Of a DNA stretch of 64,000 nt, positions 39,037 to 48,489 are shown one piece after another (the stretch's first letter is position 1; each line of letters opens with the position of its first letter). Below the pieces are notes generated by a model. The model had not been told where the DNA came from, made no database searches, and was given only the letters and a program-made list of their open reading frames with translations. Origin of the DNA: Roseinatronobacter alkalisoli (GTDB taxonomy: Bacteria; Pseudomonadota; Alphaproteobacteria; Rhodobacterales; Rhodobacteraceae); assembly GCF_028745735.1 (NCBI RefSeq), contig NZ_JAQZSM010000010.1, forward strand, positions 1 to 64,000, in the 5' to 3' direction. Made by a program: the position numbers and the translations under genes.

Positions 39037-39134
39037 CATTCGGGGGGCACGCAATCCGCCCGGCGCGGGTGGTTACTGTCTGAATCGGGGTTTTAGAACT
39101 CCCAAAGGCGCGGAGCAAAGGGCGCAAGCCCGCC

Positions 39135-39173
39135 GCGCCACCGGTGGGCCGTCCTGCGGCCTGCCGGTGGCGC
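39135..39173. terminator. Hairpin between the convergent kinase and hydrolase genes
   Basis: GCGCCACCGG at 39135-39144 pairs with CCGGTGGCGC at 39164-39173, with a small inner GGCCG/CGGCC stem. It lies in the 202-base gap between convergent genes and can serve either strand. No other feature is evident in this gap. Confidence 0.55.
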
Positions 39174-39238
39174 AGGCTTTGTGAATCCCCCGACACCCGC
39201 TTCAAGCTTGATAACCAGCCGCCTTTGCGCGTCCACAG

Positions 39239-40471
39239 CTACCGGGCAAATCCCGGTTGTGCCAGCGCGCTTGCCAGTGCTGCCACCGCCTGCGCCATCA
39301 CATCAGGGGTGACATATTCATCGGGGTGGTGGCTGACACCGCCGCGACAAGCCGTGAAGATCATGCCAACAGGGCACAGATCAGCCATGGCCGATGTGTC
39401 ATGTGTCGCCCCTGATGCAAGCGTCATCCCCGTGCCTCCCCCGGCGCGCACAGCGCCTGTCAAGGCAAGGGTCATTTCCGTATCGCAAGGGGTGGCCGCT
39501 TGTGCGTAGCTGCGGCGCATGTTCAGGGCTAGGTTTCGATCCGCGGCGATCATTTGTGCCTTTTGTTCAATCTGCGCGCGGGTTGTGGCGCGGCTGTCAT
39601 CATGGGGCGCGCGAATCTCAACAGTCAGCGACACATCGCCCGGCACCGCGTTGACGACATTGGGACGGGTGTGAATGCTGCCCACTGTGGCGAGGACACC
39701 ATCAGCGCGGCGCGCGACACCCTCTACCGCCAGCACCAGTTCAGCGGCACCGGCCAGCGCATCCCGCCGCAGCGCCATCGGTACAGTGCCGGCATGCGCG
39801 GCACTGCCGGTCAGGGTCACGCTATGGCGTTCAATTCCGCAAATGCCCGAAACAACGCCCAGCGCCTGCTGCGCCTGCTCCAGAACCGGCCCCTGTTCCA
39901 GATGGCATTCGATCCAGCCCAGACAATGCGACGGATCGCGCTTCAGGTCCGGCAGCGCATCTGGATTCAGGCCGAAATCCTGCATGGCGTTGCGCAGGCT
40001 GATGCCGTCACGGTCGCTCAGCTCCAGCGCCGCCATGTCGAATGTGCCCGCCAATGCACGCGGCCCCATCAGCGCGGTTGGAAAGCGCACGCCTTCTTCA
40101 TCGGCGAAGGCCAGAACCTCGGTCGCAAATGGCAGGGACACGCCGTCTTGTCGCAGTTTCATCAGCGCAAGCACCGCAAGCACAACGCCCATGATCCCGT
40201 CATAGGCCCCGCCTTCGCGCACCGAATCCTGATGCGACCCAAGCAACAGGGCGGGCGCATCCGCTGGTCCGTCGCGTCGGCCAATCAGCGTGCCTGCGGC
40301 ATCCAGATGCACGGCAAGCCCCGCAGCTTCCATCAATTCACGCAGCACGGCCAGCGCAGCGCGGTGCTCCGGCGTAAACGGCAGGCGCGTTACACCGGCG
40401 CCGGGTTCCGAGCAGGCCGCCAGCCGGTCCAGCCAGTTCTGCGCCACCATGCCCCAATCAGTTTCAGTCAT
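39239..40471 (-). CDS. M20-family amidohydrolase (N-carbamoyl amino acid / allantoate type)
   Basis: A 410-residue zinc-dependent hydrolase of the Zn-dependent hydrolase/hydantoinase-carbamoylase group. Metal ligands are evident in GSHQDSV (His80, Asp82), GAYDG (Asp91), ADEEG (Glu125/126) and ECHLEQGP near 215. Members hydrolyse N-carbamoyl amino acids, allantoate or ureidoglycolate, and some are dipeptidases. It overlaps the DUF1028 gene by eight bases and is divergent from an ABC importer, so its substrate may be what the importer brings in. Exact substrate unknown. Confidence 0.87.
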   Translation of the reverse strand: MTETDWGMVAQNWLDRLAACSEPGAGVTRLPFTPEHRAALAVLRELMEAAGLAVHLDAAGTLIGRRDGPADAPALLLGSHQDSVREGGAYDGIMGVVLAVLALMKLRQDGVSLPFATEVLAFADEEGVRFPTALMGPRALAGTFDMAALELSDRDGISLRNAMQDFGLNPDALPDLKRDPSHCLGWIECHLEQGPVLEQAQQALGVVSGICGIERHSVTLTGSAAHAGTVPMALRRDALAGAAELVLAVEGVARRADGVLATVGSIHTRPNVVNAVPGDVSLTVEIRAPHDDSRATTRAQIEQKAQMIAADRNLALNMRRSYAQAATPCDTEMTLALTGAVRAGGGTGMTLASGATHDTSAMADLCPVGMIFTACRGGVSHHPDEYVTPDVMAQAVAALASALAQPGFAR

Positions 40472-41126
40472 GGCCGCGCTCCGGGTTGTTGCGCGTGGGA
40501 ACAGTAGGCAACCATTCAGCATAGGCCCCGGTCTGGCTGCGTCGGTACAGGTCATGCAGCTCGGAAAGCGGGTCTTGCGCCCAGTCAATGCGCAAATTCA
40601 GCGGCGGCGCATCATCGGACACAATCAACAACGCGGCGGATTGCAGGCCGCGACTGTCCCCGCCCGCAGCTTCGGCGGCACGCAGCCCGGCCAGCAGGCG
40701 TTCGGCAAATGTGCCGGTCGTAGTCAGGAACCCGCTGCGCAGTGCATCCAGAACCTGCGGACCGGCCAGCATATTACCCGACACCACAAATCCGTTATCC
40801 CCGACCGATCCGCACCATGGCGTGTTGCGCTGCCCGCTATGGCTGGCTGTGCCGCCATGGCGGTCCAGTGCGGACAGTTGGCGCCAGGCACGCCCCCTGT
40901 CCACTGCGGTAACCTGGGTCACCGCCTGTTCGGCGGATTGGCCCGATCGCATGCTTTCCAGCGCATCCTCGCCCCACATGGTGGACGGGGCCGCGCCCTG
41001 CGATGCGGTCATTCCTGCGCGCGAATCGCCCCGCAGCACCCATCCGCCAACGCAAAGCGCGCCAGTCGCCGCCGCGCCACCCATCGCGCCGCTGCCCAAA
41101 TCCTGCGCAAGAATCGAAAAGGTCAT
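40464..41126 (-). CDS. DUF1028 protein (putative Ntn-hydrolase-like)
   Basis: A 220-residue protein that covers the DUF1028 domain: MTFSILAQD, then TASQGAAPSTMWGEDALESM, DRHGGTASHSG and GNMLAGPQVLDAL. The domain resembles N-terminal nucleophile hydrolases, and longer members carry a putative peptidoglycan-binding tail, which this one lacks. Its biochemical role is not established. It forms a two-gene operon with the M20 hydrolase and starts opposite the ABC importer. Confidence 0.85.
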   Translation of the reverse strand: MTFSILAQDLGSGAMGGAAATGALCVGGWVLRGDSRAGMTASQGAAPSTMWGEDALESMRSGQSAEQAVTQVTAVDRGRAWRQLSALDRHGGTASHSGQRNTPWCGSVGDNGFVVSGNMLAGPQVLDALRSGFLTTTGTFAERLLAGLRAAEAAGGDSRGLQSAALLIVSDDAPPLNLRIDWAQDPLSELHDLYRRSQTGAYAEWLPTVPTRNNPERGHD

Positions 41127-41153
41127 GCGTTTGTTTCCTTCCTTTATGTCTAT

Positions 41154-41193
41154 TTATCATGAAAATTTTGACGGATGCAAATTATCATGATAA
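41154..41193. promoter_or_regulatory. Paired operator-like sites in the DUF1028/ABC divergent promoter
   Basis: TTATCATGATAA at 41182-41193 is a perfect 12-bp palindrome. A close copy, TTATCATGAAAA, lies at 41154-41165, with centres 28 bases apart. The outer 11-base stretches (41152-41162 and 41185-41195) are also exact inverses of each other. The FadR/GntR regulator encoded at the end of this cluster is the obvious candidate to bind here and control both directions. Confidence 0.65.
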
Positions 41194-41231
41194 ATAAGCT
41201 TCAACAATCATCACAACAGGGAGTGCCTGAC

Positions 41232-42809
41232 ATGGCCAACTCATCTTTTACTCGCCGCGGCACCGGCCTGCTGGCGGCAGCGCTTCTGGCGTCATCAGCG
41301 CTGGTGGCACCCGCGCTTGCACAAACACCGCCGGGCGTGCTGGTCGTGGGCCAGATTGCCGAACCACAGGCGCTGGACCCGCATGCCGTAACGGCGGTGA
41401 ATGATTTCCGCATTCTTATGAATGTTTATGACGGGCTGGTGCGCTACGCCTCCGGGACACTGGAAGTGGAACCGGCACTGGCGGAGTCGTGGGAGATTTC
41501 GGATGACGGCACTGTCTACACCTTTGCCCTGCGCGAAGGTGTCAGCTTCCATGATGGCAGCGCTTTCGACGCCGATGCCGTCGTCTGGAATTTCGAGCGC
41601 ATGCTGAACGAAGATCACCCCTATCACGGCACCGGCCCCTTCCCGCTGTCGTTCTTCTTCAGTGCCGTGGACTCGGTGGTAGCGCTGGATGCAAACACCG
41701 TGCAATTCACACTGAACGAACCCTATGCACCGTTTCTGTCGAACATGGCTTATCCGACCGGGCTGATCGTCTCTCCCGCCGCAGTGATGGAACATGGTGA
41801 TGATTTCGGACGCAACCCGTCTGGAACCGGCCCGTTCCGCTTTGCTGAATGGCGGTCCAATGAACGTGTGGTCGTTACCCGCAATGAAGATTACTGGGAT
41901 GGGGTCGCAGGCACCGAGGCCGTGATTTTCCGCCCCATTTCCGATGCCAATACCCGCGTGGCCGAAATGCTGTCGGGCGGAATTGACATGATGGTCGAAG
42001 TCCCGCCCGTGGCCTTGTCGCAGTTTCAGGGGGACTCCTATGAACTGGTCGAACAGGCAGGCCCGCATGTCTGGTTCCTGATCCTGAACGCAAAGGAAGG
42101 CCCCTTTGCCGACCAGCGCGTGCGTCAGGCCGCGAATTACGCCATCAACAAGGAAGCGCTGGTGAATGACGTGCTGGAAGGCACGGCAGATATTGCCGCG
42201 GGCCCGACACCGCCCGCCTTTGCCTGGGCCTATAATGACGCGCTGGAACCCTATCCCCATGACCCGGAACGCGCGCGCGAACTGCTGGCCGAAGCAGATG
42301 CCGAGGGCGCAAGCCTGACCTTCTATGTGACCGAAGGCGGGTCAGGCATGCTGGACCCCATTCCCATGGGCACCGCCATTCAGGCCGATCTGGCCGCAGT
42401 AGGGTTTGATGTGACGATTGAAACCTATGAATGGAACACCTTCCTTGGCCGCGTGAATCCGGGGCTGGAAGGCAAGGCCGACATGGCACAGATGGCCTGG
42501 ATGACAAATGACCCCGACACCCTGCCTTTCCTGACATTGCGCACGGATGCCTGGCCCGATGCGGGCGGGTTCAATTCCGGCTATTATTCCAACCCGGACG
42601 TGGATGCGCTGCTGGAAGCGGCCCGCGTGGAAACCGATCAGGAGACACGCGCGCGGCTGTACCGTGAGATGCAGGAAATTGTGCAGGATGATGCGCCATG
42701 GGTCTTCGTGGCGAACTGGAAACAGAATGCCGTGACATCGGACGCGGTAGAAAACTTCCAGCTGGAGCCATCCTTCTTTCTGCTGCTGAAAGACGTGGTG
42801 AAAAACTGA
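41232..42809 (+). CDS. Peptide-type ABC transporter substrate-binding protein
   Basis: Periplasmic binding protein of the SBP_bac_5 (DppA/OppA) family, 525 residues. A twin-basic-like signal region SSFTRRGTGLLAAALLAS ends at ALAQ/T near residue 31. The mature protein starts VLVVGQIAEPQALDPH, and the family motif ALAESWEISDDGTVYTFALREGV lies near 78-100. It begins the importer operon with an AGGGAG ribosome-binding site. Ligand class is peptide or peptide-like, since the family also takes opines and nickel. Confidence 0.9.
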   Translation: MANSSFTRRGTGLLAAALLASSALVAPALAQTPPGVLVVGQIAEPQALDPHAVTAVNDFRILMNVYDGLVRYASGTLEVEPALAESWEISDDGTVYTFALREGVSFHDGSAFDADAVVWNFERMLNEDHPYHGTGPFPLSFFFSAVDSVVALDANTVQFTLNEPYAPFLSNMAYPTGLIVSPAAVMEHGDDFGRNPSGTGPFRFAEWRSNERVVVTRNEDYWDGVAGTEAVIFRPISDANTRVAEMLSGGIDMMVEVPPVALSQFQGDSYELVEQAGPHVWFLILNAKEGPFADQRVRQAANYAINKEALVNDVLEGTADIAAGPTPPAFAWAYNDALEPYPHDPERARELLAEADAEGASLTFYVTEGGSGMLDPIPMGTAIQADLAAVGFDVTIETYEWNTFLGRVNPGLEGKADMAQMAWMTNDPDTLPFLTLRTDAWPDAGGFNSGYYSNPDVDALLEAARVETDQETRARLYREMQEIVQDDAPWVFVANWKQNAVTSDAVENFQLEPSFFLLLKDVVKN

Positions 42810-42818
42810 AGCGACAGC

Positions 42819-42840
42819 AGGGGGGCGCTCGCGCCCCCCT
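42819..42840 (+). terminator. GC-rich hairpin between binding-protein and permease genes
   Basis: AGGGGGGCGC pairs with GCGCCCCCCT across TC, just 10 bases past the binding-protein stop. It lacks a T-run. Such hairpins often stabilise the upstream mRNA and lower permease expression relative to the binding protein. Confidence 0.55.
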
Positions 42841-42913
42841 CTTGGGCCTGATGGCCCAATTCACCCCCCTGAGGATATTTTCCCCAGAATGAATGAGAAA
42901 AGGGGCTGGCGCC

Positions 42914-43861
42914 ATGGGTGGCTACATTCTGAAGCGGCTTTTGTCGGCTGTTCCGGTGCTTCTGGGTATTACGGTCATCGTGTTCCTGATCATGGCCATG
43001 ATTCCGGGCGATCCGGCCACTGCGATCCTCGGGTCATATGCAACGCCCGAGAATGTCGAGCGGCTGAACCGGCATCTGGGACTGGATGAGCCGTTGTGGC
43101 GGCAGTATTTCATCTGGCTTGGCAATCTGCTGCAGGGCGATTTCGGGCGGTCATTCGCATTGAACCGTCCGGTTCTGGATGAGATTCTGGACCGGTTTTC
43201 AGCCACGCTGATACTGGCGGGCACGGCATTTGTTCTGTGTTCCCTTCTGGGCATTCTGGCCGGGGTTGTTTCGGCAGCGCGCCAATACGGGCTGGCGGAC
43301 AAGGCAATTACCTTTGTGGTGATCCTTGGCATTTCGGTGCCGTCCTTCTTTCTGGGCATGATGATGATCCTGCTGTTTGCGGTGCAGTTGCGCTGGCTGC
43401 CAGTGTCGGGGATGTATTCGATCTGGGGGGGTGGCGACCTGCCGGACCTGATCCGGCATCTGACCATGCCGGCCTTCGCGCTGTCGGTCGTGGCCACGGG
43501 TGTTATCGCGCGACTGTCGCGCGGGGCCATGCTGGAAGTGCTGCGGCAGGATTTCATCCGCACCGCGCGCGCCAAAGGCGTGCATGAGCGCCGCGTCATC
43601 TGGGGCCATGCGCTGCGCGCCGCGATGGTCAGCATCATTCCGGTTCTGGGCATTCAGGCGGGGTTTGTGCTGTCAGGTGCGGTCTATATCGAAATGGTAT
43701 TTCAATGGCCCGGTGTCGGGCGGATGCTGGTGGATGCAATCCTGAAGCGTGACATCCTGCTGGTGCAGGGCGGCGTTGTTTTTGTTGCGGCCTGCTATGT
43801 GGGTTTCAACATTGTTGTGGATGTCGCGCAAAGCTGGCTCGACCCGAGGATCCGGACATGA
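42914..43861 (+). CDS. ABC transporter permease, DppB type
   Basis: A 315-residue inner-membrane permease with about six helices. The N-terminus GGYILKRLLSAVPVLLGITVIVF and RLNRHLGLDEPLWRQY are typical of DppB/OppB. The coupling-loop (EAA) region is RTARAKGVHERRVIWGHALR near 218-237. The start at 42914 follows GGGG. It overlaps the next gene by ATGA. Confidence 0.9.
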   Translation: MGGYILKRLLSAVPVLLGITVIVFLIMAMIPGDPATAILGSYATPENVERLNRHLGLDEPLWRQYFIWLGNLLQGDFGRSFALNRPVLDEILDRFSATLILAGTAFVLCSLLGILAGVVSAARQYGLADKAITFVVILGISVPSFFLGMMMILLFAVQLRWLPVSGMYSIWGGGDLPDLIRHLTMPAFALSVVATGVIARLSRGAMLEVLRQDFIRTARAKGVHERRVIWGHALRAAMVSIIPVLGIQAGFVLSGAVYIEMVFQWPGVGRMLVDAILKRDILLVQGGVVFVAACYVGFNIVVDVAQSWLDPRIRT

Positions 43862-45720
43862 AATTGTTTTTGCGACTTCTTTTCCGCAACCGTCTGGCGG
43901 GTTTCGGCGCTGTGGTGCTTGGCGCTATCGTGGTTCTGGCGGTGTTGACGCCTGTTCTGCCATTGCATGCCCCCAATGAAACCAACACCGCCAACCGGTT
44001 TTTGCGGCCCTTCGCAGAGGGGCATTTGCTGGGCACCGACCATCTGGGGCGTGATCTGTTGTCGCGGCTGATGTGGGGCACACGGCTGTCGCTGGCGGTG
44101 GGCTTTGCTGCCGCGCTGGTGGCCGGGCTGGCGGGGGCCGCAATTGGCGTGATTGCGGGCTATTTCGGCGGGCGCACGGATAATGTGACCATGCGCGGTG
44201 TCGATATGCTGATGGCGTTTCCCTATATCCTGCTGGCGCTTGCCATTGTTGCGGTGCTGGGGCCGGGATTGCTGAACGCGCTGATTGCCGTGGCGGTGGT
44301 GAATATTCCGTTTTTCGCGCGCAATATCCGCGGCATCACTGTGGGGATTGCCCATCGCGAATTCATTGATGCCGCGCGACTGGCCGGTATGGGACATACC
44401 CGCATCCTGCTGACAGAAGTGGTGCCGAATGTGGTGCCGGTGGTGGTGATTGCCATGTCCACGACCATTGGCTGGATGATTCTGGAAACCGCCGGCCTGT
44501 CCTTCCTGGGTCTTGGCAGCCAGCCACCACAGGCCGATCTGGGGTCCATGCTGGGCGAGGCGCGTTCAGCCCTGATTACCGCGCCGCATACATCCATCGT
44601 TCCCGGTGTGATGATCCTGCTGATCGTGATGTCGGTCAATCTGCTGGGCGATGGCATTCGTGATGCGCTGGACCCGCGGCTGCGTTCTGGCGCATTGGCA
44701 CGGCCCATGGCGGCCACGCGGGTAGAACGCAAAACCGTGCCCGCACCAGAGGGTGAGGGCTTGTTGCGCATTGACGGGCTGGAGACGCAGTTTCATATCG
44801 GCGCGCGCGTCTACAAGGCCGTGAACAAGGTGTCGCTGGACCTGAAACCCGGCGAATGCCTGGGCCTGATCGGCGAAAGCGGGTCGGGGAAATCCGTGAC
44901 TGCGCTGTCCGTCATGGGGCTTGTGGCATCGCCCCCCGGGGTGATTACCGGGGGTGCCGTGCGGCTGAATGGGCAAGACCTGATCGGCGCACCCTATGAG
45001 GTGTTGCGCGCGCTTCGCGGGCGCAAGGTGGCGTATATTTTTCAGGACCCGCTGTCCACGCTGCACCCGCTATACCGCATCGGCGATCAGTTGATTGAGG
45101 CCATCCGCGTGCATGAACCTGTCAGCCGGGCGCAGGCGCATGAACGCGCCATCAAACTGCTGGAAGATGTGCGCATTCCGAATGCCCGCGCGCGCGCGCG
45201 TGCTTTCCCACATGAATTGTCTGGTGGCATGCGTCAGCGGGTGGGCATTGCCATGGCGATGGCCAATGACCCTGACATCATCATCGCAGATGAACCCACC
45301 ACTGCGCTGGATGTGACTGTGCAGGCGCAGATTCTGGCGCTGCTGGATGATCTGCGCCGTTCGCGCGGGTTGGCGATCCTGTTCATTACCCATGATTTCG
45401 GGGTTGTGGGCCAACTATGCGACCGTGTGGCGGTCATGTATGGCGGGCGGATTGTGGAAACCGGCCCCACCGCCGAGGTGCTGGAAGCACCTGCCCATCC
45501 CTATACGCGCCGCCTGATTGCCTGCGTGCCTGAACTGGGCGGCGGGCGGCGTGTTCTGGCCGCCATTCCCGGCCTGCCGCCCGCTGTGGATGACCTGCCG
45601 CAGGGCTGCGCCTTTGCACCGCGCTGCGACAAGGCGCAGGACGCCTGCCGCAAGGGCGAAATTGCGCTGACAGGGGCCGCGCGTCAGGTCCGTTGCCTGT
45701 ATCCGGAGGTGGCACCATGA
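43858..45720 (+). CDS. Fused ABC permease (DppC type) and ATP-binding subunit (DppD type)
   Basis: A 620-residue fusion. Residues 1-280 form a DppC-like permease ([13 protein letters not shown] near 59, coupling loop [18 protein letters not shown] near 174). Residues about 300-620 form a DppD-like ATPase with Walker A GESGSGKS near 341, signature LSGGMRQR near 452, Walker B IIIADEPT near 475 and the C-terminal cysteine-containing oligopeptide extension. Two subunits usually made separately are joined in one chain, which fixes their stoichiometry. I see no stop or frameshift at the joint. Confidence 0.9.
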   Translation: MKLFLRLLFRNRLAGFGAVVLGAIVVLAVLTPVLPLHAPNETNTANRFLRPFAEGHLLGTDHLGRDLLSRLMWGTRLSLAVGFAAALVAGLAGAAIGVIAGYFGGRTDNVTMRGVDMLMAFPYILLALAIVAVLGPGLLNALIAVAVVNIPFFARNIRGITVGIAHREFIDAARLAGMGHTRILLTEVVPNVVPVVVIAMSTTIGWMILETAGLSFLGLGSQPPQADLGSMLGEARSALITAPHTSIVPGVMILLIVMSVNLLGDGIRDALDPRLRSGALARPMAATRVERKTVPAPEGEGLLRIDGLETQFHIGARVYKAVNKVSLDLKPGECLGLIGESGSGKSVTALSVMGLVASPPGVITGGAVRLNGQDLIGAPYEVLRALRGRKVAYIFQDPLSTLHPLYRIGDQLIEAIRVHEPVSRAQAHERAIKLLEDVRIPNARARARAFPHELSGGMRQRVGIAMAMANDPDIIIADEPTTALDVTVQAQILALLDDLRRSRGLAILFITHDFGVVGQLCDRVAVMYGGRIVETGPTAEVLEAPAHPYTRRLIACVPELGGGRRVLAAIPGLPPAVDDLPQGCAFAPRCDKAQDACRKGEIALTGAARQVRCLYPEVAP

Positions 45721-46670
45721 CACTTGCCCTGAAAACCACTGATCTGGCCCGTACATTCGACATTGGCAAGCGCCTGTTCGGCCCACCGCGCGCGCAGGTT
45801 CATGCGGTGCATCCGGTGTCGCTGGATGTTCAGCAGGGCGAAACGCTGGGTATTGTAGGCGAGTCGGGTTGCGGTAAATCCACGCTTGCGCGGATGCTGG
45901 TAGGGCTGCTGCCGCCCACATCGGGCAGTATCGAGATAGAGGGGCGCGCATTGGACCGCGCGGATCCTGCGGCCTTCGGTCGGCTGATCCAGTATGTGTT
46001 TCAGGACCCGGTTTCCAGCCTGAACCCGCGCAAGACCATCCGCCAGATCATGGAAGCGCCCTTGCGCCAGTTGCACGGGCTGAAAGGGCGCGCGCTGGAC
46101 GACCGGATTGCGGAACTGTTCGATGCCGTGAACCTGCGCCCAGAATTCCTGAGCCGCTACCCGCATGAATTTTCCGGCGGGCAGGCGCAGCGCATCGGAA
46201 TTGCCCGCGCATTGGCCGCCAGCCCGCGCATTCTGATTCTGGATGAACCCGTTTCTGCACTGGATGTGTCGGTACAGGCGCAGGTGCTGAACCTGCTGGC
46301 GGATCTGAAATCCCGCCTTGGACTGACATATCTGTTCATCAGCCATGATCTGGCCGTGGTCGAGGCGGTCAGCGACCGCATTGCGGTGCTGTATTTCGGG
46401 TCAGTGGTGGAAACCGGGCCTGCAGAAAGCCTCTTTGCAGCGCCGCGCCATCCCTATACGAAGCTTCTGGCGGAGTCGGCGCCGGTTGTGGGGCGCCCGC
46501 TGGGTGGTGCACAATCGGGGGAATTGCCGGACCCGCTGAACCCACCGCCGGGTTGCGCCTTTGCAGGCCGCTGTCCGCGCGCATCCGACCTGTGCCGCAG
46601 CGAAGTCCCGCATCTGCGCGCTGTTGAAGGAGACCAGTTTGCCGCCTGCCATCACCCCATCACGGACTGA
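45717..46670 (+). CDS. ABC transporter ATP-binding protein, DppF/OppF type
   Basis: A 317-residue ATPase, partner of the fused ATPase domain. Walker A is GESGCGKS near 47-54, signature FSGGQAQR near 157, Walker B ILILDEPV near 173, and the C-terminal oligopeptide-transporter extension includes [13 protein letters not shown]. The start overlaps the preceding stop by ATGA. The 3' end overlaps the regulator start. Confidence 0.91.
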   Translation: MTLALKTTDLARTFDIGKRLFGPPRAQVHAVHPVSLDVQQGETLGIVGESGCGKSTLARMLVGLLPPTSGSIEIEGRALDRADPAAFGRLIQYVFQDPVSSLNPRKTIRQIMEAPLRQLHGLKGRALDDRIAELFDAVNLRPEFLSRYPHEFSGGQAQRIGIARALAASPRILILDEPVSALDVSVQAQVLNLLADLKSRLGLTYLFISHDLAVVEAVSDRIAVLYFGSVVETGPAESLFAAPRHPYTKLLAESAPVVGRPLGGAQSGELPDPLNPPPGCAFAGRCPRASDLCRSEVPHLRAVEGDQFAACHHPITD

Positions 46671-47412
46671 ACGCCTGTCGCGACCGCAAAAAGTTGCCGA
46701 AGCGATCAAGCAATGGGTGATGGAAAACGGCTGGCAACCCGGTGACCGCCTGCCATCCGAAGCGGAACTGATACACCGTTTCGGCATGGCCAAGGGCACA
46801 ATCCGTGAAGCCGTGCGCATACTGGAAGCGCAGGGGCTGGTCAAATCGCGGACCGGTCCGGGCGGCGGGGTTTTCGTGCATCAGGTGTCAGAAGGGCGCG
46901 CAACGGCCCTTCTGGGGAATTACTTTTATTTTCAACAGCTTTCGATCGACGATCTTTACCAGATCCGCGAGGCGCTGGAACCGGAACTTGCGGCCTCGCT
47001 TGCGGGCAAGCTGACGGAAGACCAGCTTGCCGCACTGGAATCGGTAATGGAATGCTATGCGGAACCTGCCGGAAATGCGGAAGAAGAACGCGAACAGCAT
47101 ATTGCATCGCTGCGGTTTCATGCGCTGTTGGCGGAAATGTCCGACAACCGGCTGCTGCGTTTCCTGATCAGGTTCACCGCAAATATGCTCGCGGATGTCA
47201 CAGTTTCGCGCAAGCTATATGCCCGGCCCAACCGCGAGCTTTGGGCGTCCGGGCGGGATTACCAGTCGCGCCTGGTTGGGGCGTTGCGCAATGGGGACGG
47301 GCCAGCGGCACGGCAGATTCTGCATGAACATATGCGCGGCGCGCACAGGTTGATGCGGTTGCAGGAAGTGGAACTGAACAAGCGTTTCCTGCCTGAAATT
47401 GACATCATCTGA
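46639..47412 (+). CDS. FadR/GntR-family transcriptional regulator
   Basis: A 257-residue regulator with an N-terminal GntR winged helix (GDRLPSEAELIHRFGMAKGTIREAVRIL near 36-64) and a C-terminal helical FCD ligand domain. I place the start at a TTG (46639) because AAGGAG lies at ideal spacing and no ATG fits. This gives 32 bases of overlap with the ATPase gene, so it belongs to the importer operon. It probably binds the TTATCATGATAA sites upstream of the operon. Confidence 0.88.
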   Translation: MPPAITPSRTERLSRPQKVAEAIKQWVMENGWQPGDRLPSEAELIHRFGMAKGTIREAVRILEAQGLVKSRTGPGGGVFVHQVSEGRATALLGNYFYFQQLSIDDLYQIREALEPELAASLAGKLTEDQLAALESVMECYAEPAGNAEEEREQHIASLRFHALLAEMSDNRLLRFLIRFTANMLADVTVSRKLYARPNRELWASGRDYQSRLVGALRNGDGPAARQILHEHMRGAHRLMRLQEVELNKRFLPEIDII

Positions 47413-47445
47413 CGCCGCATTATCCCGACCGGGCACGCGACAGTT

Positions 47446-48333
47446 TCAGGATTTTGCCCCGACAACCAGCATCGCCTGCCGCAGATTCCCTTCTGCATCG
47501 CCCAGCGCGGCATGGGCAATGTCCGTGCTGACGCCAAGGGCCACCAGAACCGCCGGTTTGATGCGCCAGTCCGTCTGCACCAGCGCAGATTCGGCATCAG
47601 CCACGGACACATCGGCAATCCGCGCCACCATGTCACAGGCGCGGCGGCGCAGTTTCTGGTTCAGGGGGCGCATATCGACCATCAACCCATCATGCACATG
47701 GCCCAGATGCACCATGATTTGCGTGGACAGCATGTTCAGGACCACTTTCTGAACAGTGCCTGCCTTCATCCGGGTGGAACCGGCCACCACCTCTGCGCCG
47801 GTTTCAATGGCGATGGCGTGTTTTGCGGCATCCAGAAGCGGGGTACCCGTGACGCAGGCAATGCCCGCAGTCAGCGCGCCTGCGCGGCGCGCAGCCTCCA
47901 GCGCGGCAATGGTAAAGGGGGTGCGCCCGCTTGCTGCCAGACCGATAACCACATCGCGGGGGGTCAGTTCGGCGTCCCTGACCTGCGCGCGGGCATCATC
48001 GGCGCTGTCTTCGGCACCTTCGACCGCGATACGCAGGGCTGTTTCCCCGCCGGCAATCAGATACAGGGTGCGATCCTCCGGCCAGTTGAATGTCGGGCCA
48101 AGTTCCGTTCCGTCCTGCACCGCAATACGGATAGACGTGCCCGCGCCCGCATAGACCAGCCTGCCGCCCGCGCGCAGCCGTGGCACAGCATCTTCCACCA
48201 ATGCCGCCAGCGCAGGCAGGACCGGCCCGATCATTGCAACCGCAGCAATCTGGCTTTCCCAGATGGCGCGCAGGGCGGTCAGACTGTCCCAACGATCAAG
48301 ATCGCGGAAGCGGGGGTCAGCAATTTCGGTCAT
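47446..48333 (-). CDS. murQ: N-acetylmuramic acid 6-phosphate etherase
   Basis: SIS-domain lyase (295 residues) that splits MurNAc-6-phosphate into GlcNAc-6-phosphate and D-lactate in cell-wall recycling. YAGAGTSIR at 61-69, the catalytic Glu77 in DGTELGPTFN and the later EGAEDS and STRMKAGT motifs are all conserved. It is convergent with the GntR gene. No MurNAc kinase (AnmK, MurK) or MurR-type regulator is seen in the window. Confidence 0.93.
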   Translation of the reverse strand: MTEIADPRFRDLDRWDSLTALRAIWESQIAAVAMIGPVLPALAALVEDAVPRLRAGGRLVYAGAGTSIRIAVQDGTELGPTFNWPEDRTLYLIAGGETALRIAVEGAEDSADDARAQVRDAELTPRDVVIGLAASGRTPFTIAALEAARRAGALTAGIACVTGTPLLDAAKHAIAIETGAEVVAGSTRMKAGTVQKVVLNMLSTQIMVHLGHVHDGLMVDMRPLNQKLRRRACDMVARIADVSVADAESALVQTDWRIKPAVLVALGVSTDIAHAALGDAEGNLRQAMLVVGAKS

Positions 48334-48379
48334 GACGGCATTGCCTTTGCTTGGAAGTGGTCCGATGGCGCGTGGTTCT

Positions 48380-48392
48380 GTACCAGTGGTAC
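48380..48392. promoter_or_regulatory. Palindrome upstream of murQ
   Basis: GTACC-AGT-GGTAC lies about 47 bases upstream of the murQ start and resembles GntR-type operators in size. It does not match the TTATCATGATAA element of the neighbouring importer promoter, so a different regulator is likely if it is functional. Confidence 0.45.
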
Positions 48393-48440
48393 CGAAAAAA
48401 TTGCCGAGCGTCTGTCACAAATGGCATCCGCAAACAAATT

Positions 48441-48463
48441 CACCGCCCCCTTCAGGGGCGGTG
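48441..48463 (-). terminator. Terminator after the aldehyde dehydrogenase gene
   Basis: CACCGCCCC pairs with GGGGCGGTG around a five-base loop, 27 bases after the dehydrogenase stop at 48490. On the minus strand it is followed by AATTTG, a weak U-rich tail. It separates this gene from murQ. Confidence 0.6.
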
Positions 48464-48489
48464 TTTCAAAAGGCGATGTCTGCGTGGGG

